Positions 1 through 13,199 of a stretch of DNA of 64,000 nt are shown piece by piece (within the stretch, counting starts at the first letter, position 1; each line of letters starts with the position of its first letter). This DNA comes from Onchidella celtica (Eukaryota > Mollusca > Gastropoda > Systellommatophora > Onchidiidae). The position numbers and the translations under genes were made by a program. The stretch covers positions 39,038,430-39,102,429 of the forward strand of contig OZ007571.1 of NCBI GenBank assembly GCA_963931925.1, in the 5' to 3' direction. The notes under the pieces are model-generated. The model did not search any database and had not been told where the DNA came from. It saw nothing but the letters and a program-made list of their open reading frames with translations.

Positions 1-60
1 GTAGTAATATATATTACAAAATGGAAGACGGAAAGATAGAAAAACGGTGATTAGTTACAG

Positions 61-122
61 ACACACATACACACACACACACACACACACGCACGCGCGC
101 TGGCACACACACACACACACAC
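61..122. repeat. CA microsatellite
   Basis: Imperfect (AC)n with CGCGCGC interruption. Confidence 0.95.
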
Positions 123-939
123 AGAGAAACACACAGTGATCTCCAGACCAAAAAAAAAAAGGTTATAAAATCAGTAATAATTATACATCATCAGCCAAAA
201 ACAACTACATTAACGTAAAGCACAATCACAGTTTGCTACAGCAAGACGTCATTTACAACCAAAATCTGGTTACAGTTGTACGGTGTTTTGTTGTGGCACT
301 ATTGTATACTATTCAGGGTGACCAGCTAAAATTAAATTCCTCTGTACTGCTGACTGCCATCTCGCTAAATCCTCTTTGGCGGACCATGGCAAACCTACAA
401 AGAACCGAGAAGGGTTTTTTCCCCCTCTTTCCTATTTCCTTTATCCTAAGTGCATTTGTGTGCTTGTGTTTAAAATCTGGTATTTGTTTCTCTTTCTTTT
501 TCCCTGTACAAGCAAAAACTGATGGACACGACAGACCACAATAGAGAAGCCTGATATCTTGATTAAACAAACATTGTCCCCTGATAGAGGAAATTCTACC
601 ATACAGCAAACCCATACAATGTCCAATACTGTCCCGTCTCGAGTTCATTTCAATGTTGCCGGGGTCAGATAGTTCTAGATCTACCTGTTTCTTATCGCCA
701 GACCTTCACATTTTCCCTGTCCCATTCATATTTCTTAACTAGTTTTCCCATACCCTTGGGTAGTTCCCTTATCAAAATAATACCTGCTATTTTTTTTGTG
801 CCTATTATCATACAGATAGCATTTGGGAGGACATTTTTCGCGCCCCCCTCTGAGCTTGCTCCCCTCCCCACCCTCCGTAGACAAAAATAATTTGCATGGG
901 AATCCATATGTATTTATTATCTGTTTGTGTAGCACAAGT

Positions 940-985
940 GCTGTCTCTGGCTCTCTCTCTCTCTCTCTCGCTCTCTCTCTCTTTC
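940..985. repeat. CT microsatellite
   Basis: (CT)n with one CGCT and one CTTT interruption. Confidence 0.95.
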
Positions 986-2489
986 TTTCCCGTGCTTTCA
1001 CTCGTTAATAAAGTTTGTCTAAACTTACTTCACTCAGCATTGTTGTCAGGGTTGGGACTAGAAGTGTCGTGCTGGGTCACGGCTTGTTTATTTCATGGTC
1101 TCGTTGATTTTAGCCAGTGCAAATGTCTTTGAACTATTCTCGTGGACAGTTTGTTTTTGTAACGCTTTTTCTTAGAGATGGAAAGAAAGTGGGGCAAGAT
1201 AGAATAAATGGATGGGTTGGCAGTGACGGTGCAGTTCTCGACCCCGTGATTTTGATGAATTCTAACAGGGAAGAGAAGGGGTGAGTAAAAGGGAAATAGT
1301 AAATTCGTACATAAAACGTAGAGGGTTGGAGACTTTAGTAAGGGTTTTGATATGTTAATTTGACCTTGGCTGTTACTAGTGCAAGGCCGTGACCGATTTC
1401 CATGCAGAATCTATTAATACTACGAGCTGAGCTCGAAATGGATGCACCAATCAAATTTGGGCAGTTGGCTGGGGATTTGCAGATGGCCGCGCAGTATTTA
1501 AGCGGAGCCATTCCTACGTTTCACTACTCCATGCAGAAATATCCTTCTGTGAAGGCAGTCGGCGTGATTCAGCCAGAGAGAATCAGAAGCTTGTTATAGT
1601 CATGTCTATGACCTTGATAGACATTGGAATGAGACCATAGGCTTCCCACAAATTATCTACTGATCTCGTATCAGGGACCAAGTGTAAGTGTTTGTCTATT
1701 GATTCAACGATGAACGTGAAGCTGACCTTAAATTTTCCAGTAGAAGTGCTACCGAAGAATGCAAGACTACAATGTATTTTAACTTGCAACTAGATCTAGC
1801 ATGAATGTCTGGTATACACATTTGTAAATTGAAATTGATGTGTCTGGATGAGGCTGGGGATTGCCAGCCCATCCTAGAGTAGATCTAGATCTAACTTAAC
1901 TACGTCAGTTGTATTGACGAGTTTGATCCTTTATAAGCGGTAGGCACAAATAACTGAGTTAACATTGTCGTCTGAGACATTAGAATATTATTTGTTAGAT
2001 AGTAGGCAGACTATATCTGGAAGATAGATAAGTAATAATTAAATTGTGAATGAGTCAGAATGATATAATCTTTTAGGAATCTAGAGGAGACTTCTAGTGA
2101 TATATTATTGAATTTTCATTTGATGCTGCTGATGTTGTCCTTTTAATATGTAAGAGCTAGACGAAATTTGTTAGGGATTTTAAAGTAAATAAATTTGTGG
2201 CCCTGCAGGTCCTTGATAAAACTTATTCGAATTGTTATTAGTGTATGTGGCATGGTATGGAAGAATAATTCCTAAAAACCTCTCGATATTTTAAATGCAG
2301 TCGTAACACCAATAATTCCATATAACCCAACTCGTAACAATTGTCTTACTTTTGATACGATGTCATAATACACAGCTCTCGATCGACTAAATTTATTTCA
2401 AGTTTCGGAGAGTTTCTTTCTGAACACTGATTCATTTACTAAATTTGCTAAAGTTTAATATATTTATTTACTAATTTATTTTTCCATTC

Positions 2490-2597
2490 CATCCTTTCAT
2501 CCATCCATCCGTCCGTCCACCCGTCCGTTCGTCCGCCTGTCTGTTCGTCTGTCTGTCCGTCCACCGCCCTGTGTGTCTGTCTGTCAGTCTGTCTGTA
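2490..2597. repeat. Degenerate TCCR/GTCT tetranucleotide repeat
   Basis: TCCATCCATCCGTCCGTCCA passing into GTCTGTCTGTC blocks. Confidence 0.9.
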
Positions 2598-2831
2598 TTT
2601 GATTTATATAAATAAATAAATTATCTCTCTATAAATGATAAATATACCTATAATACATGTATTTGCAAATGCGGCTTCCAAATTCTGGGATTTGAAAATC
2701 GCAGTACATCAAGCTAATTTAATTTATCAATATCAGCGAATGCGCAAAGGTCAGCGAAGTCTCATGCATTCTTGGTATATTTGAAAGCTCGACTTGTGAA
2801 TACGGTACGTTCATAGTGCTTTCCATGCAAT

Positions 2832-2910
2832 AAAAACAAACAAACAAACAAACAAACACACATACACACACAAAACCAACAATAACACAAACAAACAAAT
2901 AAACGAAAAA
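2832..2910. repeat. CAAA/CACA repeat
   Basis: (ACAA)n followed by ACACAC and further ACAAAC units. Confidence 0.85.
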
Positions 2911-4742
2911 GCAACCTACCCCAAGACACAAAATATTTCCCACTGTTTTCTTCTCCAGTGAAATACATGTAAATCCCTGGTATAATTTTTAAATGCTTCA
3001 GTGTGTGGACGTCATAGATATAATACAGTTATCTATGGTGGACGTTAATCGAAAACAATCCACCGTGTTGTGCTTTTTGGTACTGTGCCGAATGGCGGTT
3101 CCTCGTTACGCTCCCGGACTCGTGATTGCCTTTACGTTCGTCCAGCATTAATGGCACAATGATATAAATATACACCCAAGAACCATCACGAGTTTGGGGA
3201 TCCGACAAGAGACGAGGTGAAATCCAAGACGAGATATTATTCACCCAGCGACCGCGAGTCAGGAATGGAGGGACAAAAGTACCCGCCAGGGGTGACTGTG
3301 CGATTGTGGAACCCGCACTCAGGCTAAGTGGGAGATACATTTCTCACCATTGTTTCCTTCTGTGCTGGATACAATTTCTCTCTCTCTCTCTCACCCCCTC
3401 CCCCCTATTTTTTAACAGCTTAATCATTTCCTTCTGTCCATTTTTTGCATTCAGTCCTTAGTTTTGAGTAAGCCTTTCTCCGGCTTTCCTTTGTTCCTAA
3501 CTTATTATCACGGTAGGCCACCTTGCGGTAGGCCAGTACTTTCTATTTTCATGTCTTACTCGTTCTCCGCAAGCCCACCCGTCGTTCCCTTTCTCATTCA
3601 TATTGCTGTTTTTCTTTATTTAGTATTATGACCTTCCCCTCCCCTTCCCCGTTTTTTTTCTTCTTTAGTTTATTTCTTTTCCCCCATTTAATTTAATATT
3701 GTTTTGTTCCGTTTTTACTTTAAGTGTTATGTTTTCAAGTCTTTTGTTTTCTTTCCTTGGTTTTTCCGTATCTCTGTTTTTCATATTTTACAGTCACCGG
3801 TAGTTTTGTTGTTCTTTCATTTCAATCCGTCCATCTCCCCTCCTCTTACAAATGCTAAAATACCTACTCTTCATCCTGTCCGGCTTTATTTTCGTGCTCT
3901 TTCGTGCATCTCTGGGCTGTCTAACTCCTTTCTCCCCGTGGCAGTCCCGACTGTTTACCTGCTGTCCATTCTTTCACTTGCCTTTTGTCTATTTCTATTC
4001 TACCAGTACGGTACCAGGGCGTCCCATACGGACTGTCTTTATTGGCCTCTCAACTTTACTTTCTCGGTTCAATTTCACTTCCACATTCTGTAAATGCCAC
4101 GTTCAAGAAGTAAAAAGCTCAGGCATACAAAATTGTCACTTGGTAATATAAACGATCTTCGTTATAGGTTTATAAGAAAATAATAAACAATGAGGACAAA
4201 AGCCATAAGTTCAGAAATAAATAAATAAATTTATAAACAAACAGATTAATCCCAGTCCCAGTATTATAGTAAATTTCCCGTTCTACGAGCGGTAAAAATC
4301 GAAATAAATCTTTAAAAAAAAAACGTTTAGCTGGTATAGATGCGAGATTGCTGTGTAGGGTCATCTACAAAATCCAGCGAGTTAAATGGACAGATTTAGT
4401 TTTGTTTTTATTAAACAGATTTCTTAATTTTGCACTCGATAGCATTTTTAAAAAAAAAACATATCTTGACGACAGACCGGTGGGAAGTGATGACGCAATG
4501 ACCTCAAACAGACTTTAAAAAAAAAAAAAAAAAAGGGATCGGAAGGCAAATCAGCGACACAAACCAAGCTCAGAAAAAATACCCCTTCATCATTTCAAGC
4601 CTCCAAATCTAAACAATGAACTTTCTGCACGTCGAAAGGAAAGCGTCTTCAAAATTGCAAGCAAGTCCAAACCGTGTGAGGTGTGATAAGTCTTGTTAAA
4701 TATTTAGATTTTTGTTTATTTTGTTTTGTTAATCATATAGAT

Positions 4743-5502
4743 TGTAACAGGGTGACAGATTGGCAAGGTATAACTAGCGTGGGAAGATAGTTGACGGCGG
4801 GGAGACAGAGTTATTGTAGGCCAGAGGGGGAAAGTAAGGGATGCAACGGAAAGCTTTGACACCCGAAAAGGGTAGTGTTTACTTGACCGCCGTACTTGAC
4901 GATCAGATCACCTGGGAATTGCTTGGGGGGTAGAGATGCTTCAATAGTATTTGACGTGGAGTCGACGGGGGTGGCTATTAGGATAACTAATGTACACTCG
5001 GTGAGCGTCTTGGGACGCTACCCGACTGGGTATAAATCCTCGAACGCTCCTTCCAACTTCAGACCGCTGAGAGCACTCACCAGCTTCGTGCCGAAGAGGA
5101 GACCACAACTGCAACTATAACTTTGTACTAGTCTTGTGAGTGGGGAAGGTCAGGGAACCCGCAAACATCCTTTGTCAGAGCGTGGTATCTTTGGTATCTT
5201 GTCGGCATTTGAGCTGTTGCTGAGTGGTAAGTTAATTGTACGATGTATGTGTATTTTTACTTAATGTTCATAATTGTAGAACCTAAATCTAGGGGGTTTA
5301 CTTTGGTATAACTACTGCCTCTGAGAGAGTCACGGAAACGCCGTTATATATATGTTACGAAACCTTATAGGATGGGGTCTGTTAGAGAGAGCGTTATTCT
5401 TCGTGGGGAACGTGTAAATATCATTAAAACTGTATTGATCGTTTATTCTATTGCCTATATGGGAGCTTATGGAGTATGGGAGCTGCAGCCTGACTTATAA
5501 CA
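4743..5502 (+). mobile_element. Possible LTR of a Gypsy-like element
   Basis: Starts TGTAACAGGGTGACAG and ends CTTATAACA, immediately followed by GTGTCAGCGGT, which resembles the Leu-tRNA primer site of Gypsy elements. A TATAAA at 5031 and a TTCAGAC about 28 bases on look like an RNA polymerase II core promoter, with ATTAAA near 5424. No partner LTR, target duplication or coding region was found. Confidence 0.3.
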
Positions 5503-6696
5503 GTGTCAGCGGTTAAAAGTATTAATGATGATATCCGTCATGGAGTAAGTATGGAAGTCATGCCTTCCAGCAGTAGATTAGGAAGTTGCGATTGTTTTCT
5601 ACAGAGGAGGAAGAACAACACCTTCTTGGCTTCTCAACTTCTTGTCCTTCGATTAACGACATCGTGGCTTCTTGGCTTCCCGACCTATTGGCACCTGCCG
5701 ATACCTGTTGACCTAACTGCGCAGTCAAGCCAGAGTAGAGAGGAAGAACCAGTGCCCAGATAGCGCCATACACCCCTAAAGGAGAGGTTTCCTTATGCTG
5801 AATGTACCCATGTGTTTTATAAAATGTGCTAGAAATTGAATATTACGAAGCCCTTTTAATTATCATGTACTGATTTGCATTGATTTCATTCCATCGAAAT
5901 TCACGTGAAATTGTATGACCTATGTTCCTATTATTATTGAATGAATTAATAATTATTGTATAGATAAGCAATACAGATATCGTTTGTTATAACTTATATA
6001 AGAGAGATAGTGTGTTTGTGCCGTGCCTATCACGGCTGGTGTCAGAAGAAAGTTAGTGAGAGGAAGAGTGAGAGAAAGTGGAAACATCACATAGATAAGT
6101 ACAAAAGAACAAATATAATATAATAGGCACAATACATATGAAACTAGCAAGCTATCTTACCTTATCAGATGTGGTTTATTTGTTTTTCTCCACAGTCGCA
6201 CACAATGCTGCAAGTAAATAAATTGTCGACAATACAAAGGCTGCAGAGACTGACTGCAGAATATCAGCCATCATCTGGAGGTTGGCCCTGACCTATCCAC
6301 ACGCCTCCACAGCTGAATTAAACTTCTACGCTTCCACCTGTTCGTACTTCCAGTGAAGATATTTAGGATTTACGGGTTCGGGTGATAACACAGCGTGGAC
6401 TCTCCGGCGAAGGGGCTTATTTACCTACTGACATTCATGTTATATAGAACGCCAAAAGGCCATCCTTAAAAGTACGTACATCAGGAGAGGGAGTGGGGGG
6501 GGGGGGTGGGTGACTCCAGTGTATGAGAAGCGTACACGGGTGGAGATGGGGGGGGGGGTGGGTGAACTCAAGTACACTTTTCAAATATGGTACTGAATCA
6601 AGAAGTTTAACTTTATCTACTTTTTTTTTCCAACAAAAAAATTGTAGCAATACATAAAAATCGAATACAGTTTGTAATGAAAAAATCAAAAAGCTC

Positions 6697-6905
6697 ACAC
6701 AAATTGCCATTTAAGGTTTCAGAATATCAATACCTTATCCTGGGCATTCAACAAGTTCTTTTAATGGCGGTTTGCTTGTACAAGAGGCAGAGGAGGGATG
6801 TAAACCAAGCGAATGTAAAGCGCATATTGAGGATATTGGGAAGTGGAGGGGTCACAAATCGCCCAAATGGAGCGTACGTAGACATACTTCATGGATAGCA
6901 CCTGC
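6697..6905. repeat. Old dispersed repeat, copy 1
   Basis: Shares, in order, TGCC.(T)TTAAG.TTT..GAA.ATC, TTGTACAAG, TAAACCAAGCGAA, GGAGGGGT and ACATACTTCATGGATAGC with 24285-24455. Confidence 0.45.
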
Positions 6906-7469
6906 ACGGAACCTTTGTTTCTATAAAATTGGTTACATCTCTCGGTATTCGTATTTTGGAAACAATATGATGCAGTGCAGTTTATCTGTGCCCGGTTGGA
7001 TTAATTGGTGATCAAATACTTCACGACACACCTTCCCTCTCCTACCCCACCCCACAGGAATAAAAAGAATTACATAATTACGTTGTTTTTTAATTCTGCT
7101 AATGATGATCAGAGGGTTTATCTCAGATTTTGCCTACCAGAACAGTGTGACATTTATGACAAGCTTTAAATGTTCCTATAATTATATTACTCAGCTAAAT
7201 GCCACAGAGATTATCCGACATGTTGTAAAAACGTGGTGGGTCGAGCTGTTTTGGAACTGTCAGGATTTGAGAGAATATTTGTCACGGTCATAAAACATTG
7301 GTTATAGACCTGTGTTGAGGGTGTCATGTAACATGCTTTTTCACAGCTTTCGAGATCTGAACGCAATGAAATGACCTTTGGTCTCTTCTGATTCTGATTA
7401 TTGACAACGTTTACACACGCAATAAATCAAAGGGATAATTTTATTGCCTGCACTCAAAAGTCTTTCCCT

Positions 7470-7583
7470 TGGCTATGTAACAGACACATATACACACAAA
7501 CATACACATAGCACGCACGCACACGCACAAACACACATACACAGACAGGCACCCGCACACACACACACACACACACACACATG
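7470..7583. repeat. CA-rich microsatellite
   Basis: Interrupted (CA)n ending in a pure 24-base (AC)n. Confidence 0.9.
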
Positions 7584-9099
7584 CGGTGTGTTCCTTTTAC
7601 AACTTAATACGTGAACGGAACCAGGCTTCGGCAGGTATTGAAATGCTAATTAAAACTTTTGATATGTTACCATGGTCGCTCAGAATCTGGAATTTTCCAC
7701 AATCATATTATAAAGAAAGTAAAGCCTTCAGTGTAATCAGGAAGGGGTTTTTAACCGCTGAGCCTCAAATTCTACTAAATATCGTATTACGCATAGGAAG
7801 ACGTAAAGGTGTACGTGGGCATAATTAGCTTAAAAGATCTTGAAGTTTGCTATATTCTCAACGCTTTTGTTGAGTTTGAGCCACAGCTGAATTGAACAGG
7901 AGAAATTGTTCCGACATTTTGAGCCAGAAAAAAAAAATGCATTTCATTCGAATGAAAGTAAGACAGGAAATTTCATTGCGCCCTTGAATTTAAACATTGG
8001 TGATAGACACTCAACTTCAAAACTCACATCTGTGAATTCCCCGAGTCAGTGGGCCAGTTAGTCATATCATGCATTTTATCAAAGGCGCTCTTTTGATACT
8101 GCAGACTTTGGTCTTGTTATTGAGTCTGTATGAACGAACTCTATGCACTCGTTTCTTGGTAAAGAAATTATTTCAAATAGTACGCTTATGCCCAAAGCTC
8201 TCTTGCTCGCCGTACACAATAGTGCATTATGCAGCTCTCTCTTAATGTCGCGACCAAACTGCACTAAATCGAAAGCCTTTGAAAGGTAATCATTTACATT
8301 TGAAGTAGCTCTTTATCAATGGTAGCCCAAGGCAAATGACAAACACTTAAACTAAACCGTTAGATAAACAAACAGGCAAGTGAACAAAAAATACGGGCTG
8401 AAACCCCCCTCTCCCGTTGCTTCTAATGTCAAATTACCTCTTGAGAACTAAACTTTAGTCTCTTCGTTTCAGCAATAGTAATTGACCGTCTCTACACTCA
8501 ATAGGTTATGGACAAACATAGAGACCGACACTGACTTTTATTTATTAGATAATGGAAATGAGAACGATGCTATTGATATCTAAAACAGCTTTGAAAGATC
8601 CCCGGGATTCGTACCGTCCATACTCTGTCATCAGTAAAGAAGTGAGGTGAGGGTACTAAAGACAAGTAGCTTAGTCAACAACAAACAAGCAGCGTCCTCT
8701 TTTACATCTCTCTGTTCTGATATGGTACTGCCCCTCTCTCATTTACATTGCACTTCCGGCTGATTCGCAAACTCGTGTCTCCGTCCTTCAAGAGAAATGG
8801 GAACCATCTGAGTTTTTCTTTCACAGGGCGCCAACATCACTACAGCGCGCCGTCCTACGCGTCAAATTATAGTACATTGCACCTAGCGCGTCTTTTTTTA
8901 GAACGGGCGGGATCAACATCGATTTTCTTGAAAACTTTCTGTTGGATTTATTTGAAACTTTGCGTGAGCCCACATTCCACACTAAACGGAACTCAGTTGT
9001 TATTAAATTCACAAATTTTGTTAGACTGCAACTGGATTTTGAACTTGCTTCTTCAAGAGATTCGACCGACAGTTTTTGAGAAAATGGATGTTGATCCCG

Positions 9100-9440
9100 C
9101 TAAGGGGACACGTTGGTCTGGAGGCAAGCTGCTCGCCTCTCATGCCGTAGGTAACGGGTTCGATCCCCGGTCGATGCAGGCATGTTGAAATTTTTTTTAA
9201 CGAGAGAAAACATTCCTGTCCCTGATCCTATGGTAGGTATGATCGAGCATCTAGTCTCCTCGGATAAGGACGAAAAATTCGGAGGGCCCGTGTGCACGTT
9301 GCCCACGTAAAGATACCTTGGCAGCTGAAAGTCGAGAAGAGCAGGCGGAACAAGGCCGCTGTCCAGGCAAAATTCTAAAAAAAACTGATCCCTACCACAG
9401 AAATACACAGAAACAAGAACGTGAAAAATAAAAACACGAA
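9100..9440 (+). mobile_element. tRNA-derived SINE
   Basis: A tRNA-like head has a box-A-like TTGGTCTGGAGGCAAGC and a perfect box B GGTTCGATCCC (about 9159-9169), typical RNA polymerase III promoter elements. The body has GGATAAGGACGA...CCCGTGTGCACGTT..., which resembles the conserved central domain of mollusc/metazoan SINEs. The end is A-rich (CACGAAA near 9440). Target duplications were not resolved. Confidence 0.65.
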
Positions 9441-9444
9441 AAGC

Positions 9445-12150
9445 GGAGTGTAAATGTCAATGGCAGCGAACCTCCTAAACTAAAGACCTAAACACTATGT
9501 CGATCCCACTCATTAAAAAAAACAAAACAACTTTAACACGGTCCTCGGACGAAGTCTATTTGCTAAATTAGAAACGTTTTGAGTTTTCAGGCAAGGTGCG
9601 GGTGGTACAACTATGCATAATGAGCCACCCCCTCTGTTTATTTATGTTTATTTGTCGGACCGGTTTCTGAAAAATAATTATACGTTACGACCCAGACCTG
9701 TAAATTGAGGAAACAACGGTGACGCATGCAGGATTCACATCTCAGATCAAGTTCTTCACTAGTTGTAACGTTATTTCAAATTTAGGTGGGCAGATAGGCC
9801 TCTGAATTTATGTAAGGGCGGGATTTGGTGTAGCCTTACTGATACCATCTCGAACATCAAGAACAATCTAAAATTGCTTGTTCTTGTATAAGTGCTTGAT
9901 AAATACCAGACTGTATTTAACTAACGCTAAATCTAGTGCAGTTTCCCTACCGAGCTAGCAGATAATTTTATTTGAGAACATAGAATCTGCAACAAAACTG
10001 CCATTAACAAGCGTTTGATGAGCGATGGCGTTATTCCAAAGACATCCCCGCTACTCTCCTGTATGAGATACCTACCCCACCCCAACCTTCCAACCCCAGG
10101 TTCAATAATAAACTATAGGTGGGACACTCCAACAATGTAATACCACCCAGTAACCTTGGACAGTTTTATATTGATCATTGAGTGTGCGTGTTTAACGCGT
10201 TTTATAGTCTCTTTGGAGAGAAACCAGAGACCGCTTGCCATAAGCCCATTTATTGTTCTGTGCCAGGGTATAGGATGAAACGGCCATATTTTCTGTGTTA
10301 CCTCAGTCAGAGCCAGATAGGTTAGAAGTTCTCAAGTACCCCCGGTAAATCATGAACTGTTCAACTCAATAAATTAATATGGACTGTGGTACAAGAACAG
10401 GAACTAAAATGTCCACAATTTTGTTAAGATTATTATACGGAAGTTTTGAGCAGAACTTGTATTTCATTCACATTCATGAAAATGTAAATTCGTTTTGATA
10501 CAAATTCTCGACCTTTTGTTTATTGTTAAGCAGTTACCGTAGAATTGCAAAATCAGGTTTAAAAAACATCGGTTCAGATTGGAAATAGGTAACCAGCGTC
10601 TAAAGTCATCTCTGTAGGCCCACAGATCTAATGAACCGGGCCCATTATTTTGATTTACACATAGTTATAAAGGAGTAAGTAAGCTCCGCCACTATTGTAA
10701 ACAATTTTGTTTCCTACCCCGTAACTTTAGACACATTTTACGTACATAGGCGCTGTCGGGCACTAACGGGTTGGAGATCGCAGTTTCACTGTTTACCAAC
10801 ATTCTCACACCGACTTGCAGAGGGCTGCAAAATTTACTTCTGACATTGCACTGAAAACTAGACTGTTTTATGATTCTATGTTGATGCTATTTAAGGGGTC
10901 AAACAACATTCAACATGATCGTCGCCAAACTAAAGTTCAGGAGTCGAAACGTCATTCACCTATCTTCTCCCCTCTCCTAGTGTCACATCTTGGGTACGCG
11001 CTTGATTTACCAGAGAAATGAATGTCGCAACATTCTAAGGAAGCCATCTGGGCTGGATCTGCAGTTTCAGGTTTGAGTCTGGGTTTAATGGCTTGTCGGC
11101 ACGATAACGGCCACTTCGCGCCTTTCAAGGTTTTTCGTTACTATACTCTGAGAGTTAGCTTTCAGACCCCCAATTCCCACAAATAAAATCAAATAAAAGT
11201 GAAGTTAAAAATATAATGGGAAACGGCCTGTACTGTAAAGTATGTTTATTTTCACCCTGTAAATCTGATAAACCGCTTTTGCTGAATCTGCAACTTGTCA
11301 AAAGTCTGAGAAACATCTATTATATTCATTTATTTTAATAATAATCGCCCAAGTGCCCCAAATTCACCTGTCCTTATAATATGTAAAAATGTTGCTTTTT
11401 TTTAAAAGTGAAATTTGTCAGCAAAGTTTCATAAAATTCACAAAACATGCATTACCAATCCTTTGCACCAGTGATAAACATGGATGTTAATGAACAATTT
11501 TCGAGTAAGAAATCCTTGTAGAAACTGTATCTGTCCTATTTGGCAAGTATTAAAGCTTCTCTGGCTCTACCTTGCAACATTTTCAAGTCTGGTGTGCTTC
11601 GGTTTAGGATTGAAATCTGGCCTGCGGAGGTAAACGGGACCTCGTGCCATGGTGAAACTGTAACAGCCCGTCTCGCTATTTGATTCAAAGGAAGTTCTTG
11701 AATCAAAACCGATGCAAAACAGGCTTGGCTCTAGCGGAGCGTAAAGGAATCTGACACCTTGGTGTCAGCATGGATGCGTGAAATAAATTGCACCCTGTAA
11801 ATATACCTTTAAAATTGCACAAACGAAAATAATCCGAGACAGATTATATCTTAGATATAAACATAAAAAACAACAAAAAACTACAAAACTTTAACCCATA
11901 AAAGGAAAATCTGATAGTTTTGAGCCGGCGGATCCTTCAGACTATGAGGCCTTGACCTTAGCTTGTGTAGCTCATACCTGAATGTGGCACGTGTTGTTTA
12001 GGTTCACGACATGATTGCATAAACGCGAGAATCATTAAAAAATGCCATTATCTTGTTCAGTTAAACTCGACAACAGACCGCTTTTGTCTTCATTTTAAGT
12101 ATCACTTTTAGTATATACTGAAGGTGCGCCAATTATCTTCACGCTAGGAA
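9445..12150. other. No gene recognised
   Basis: Unique-looking AT-rich sequence with short frames only; I see no splice-bounded conserved exon and no clear repeat. Confidence 0.55.
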
Positions 12151-12155
12151 CCTGT

Positions 12156-12330
12156 TCTGATTGATTCTTCCTGTGCAAGCATTTGTAAAATCTGACTGAT
12201 TCTTCCTGTGCAAGCATTTGTAAAGTCTGATTGATTCTTCCTGTGCAAGCATTTGTAAAGTCTGATTGATTCTTCCTGTGCAAGCATTTGTAAAGTCTGA
12301 TTGATTCTTCCTGTGCAAGCATTTGTAAAG
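12156..12330. repeat. 35-bp tandem array, 5 units
   Basis: Unit TCTGATTGATTCTTCCTGTG plus CAAGCATTTGTAAAG, starting at 12156, 12191, 12226, 12261 and 12296. All three minus-strand frames are free of stops, so the long overlapping frames here cycle through frames and are not evidence of a gene. Confidence 0.95.
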
Positions 12331-12761
12331 TCAGTATACCTGTAGGTATTATATACGGTAGCCTGAAATATACAATATGTTGATGTGAAGATGGCAAAAC
12401 TTGAAAAGGTGAGCAAGAGTTTACAGTGTGAATAAAAATATAACTCCGCATAGTTTGAAAGCTAAAGTTCCGGTGCTGGATCTCTCCTTCCCCCTCCCTC
12501 CCTCGCATCCCAACCCCAGATTCATTATCAACCCAAGAACGGTGTAAGAATATTGAAGAAAGAGAGACTGACATCTCGTTACTAAAGCAATATTGAAAAT
12601 AGTGCACAGTGTCTTTGATTCAGATTAGTGTTTGGCCAGAGCTCATGAAAATACACGGGTTATAGTTTCTGATAATTGTGAATAAACATTAAATAAGCTG
12701 CCAAATTTGGGATATTTCAATGGCGAGTAAAAAGACCGAAACGTGAAATGCCAGCCGCTTC

Positions 12762-13190
12762 TCATTCATTCATTCATTCATTCATTCATTCATTCATTCA
12801 TTCATTCATTCATTCATTCATTCATTTATTCATTCAGCCAGTCAGTCAGTCAGTCAGTCAGTCAGTCAGTCAGTCAGTCAGCCAGCCAGCCAGCCAGCCA
12901 TCCAGCCAGCCACTCACTCACTCACTCACTCACTCACTCACTCACTCACTCACTCACTCACTCACTCACTCACTCACTCACTCACTCACTCACACACACA
13001 CACACACACTCACTCACTCACTCATTCACCCTTTCTTTCCCCCTCACTTCCTCCCTCACTCATTCACTCACGGGCATTCAGTCACTCACTTACTCATTCA
13101 CCCTTTTTCTCCTCTCCCTCACTCATTCACTCATTCCCCCTCTCAATTAATCAATCACTCAGTCAACCAATCAGTCAGTCAAACAGTCAG
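12762..13190. repeat. Compound tetranucleotide microsatellite (TTCA, CAGT, CCAG, CACT, CA)
   Basis: Blocks of TTCA (to about 12837), CAGT, CCAG, CACT (about 12910-12992), CA, then degraded CACT/TTCA. Each block differs from the next by one base, as expected from point mutation followed by expansion. Overlapping long frames are repeat translations. Confidence 0.97.
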
Positions 13191-13199
13191 CCAAGACGA

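Larger units (their letters stand above)
1..4742. other. No gene recognised
   Basis: Apart from the listed microsatellites this stretch has only short, unrelated frames (the longest, 129 codons at 3704, is T-rich and low complexity). A poly-A run lies at about 4517-4534. Confidence 0.6.
5503..9090. other. No gene recognised
   Basis: Holds a TGGTGTCAGAAG word near 6032 that resembles a retroelement primer site, long G runs near 6496 and 6549, and one copy of an old dispersed repeat. No convincing coding frame. Confidence 0.55.

Noticed and set aside
8748-9188. Plus-strand frame of 146 codons
   Set aside because: Runs into the SINE head and shows no protein motif.
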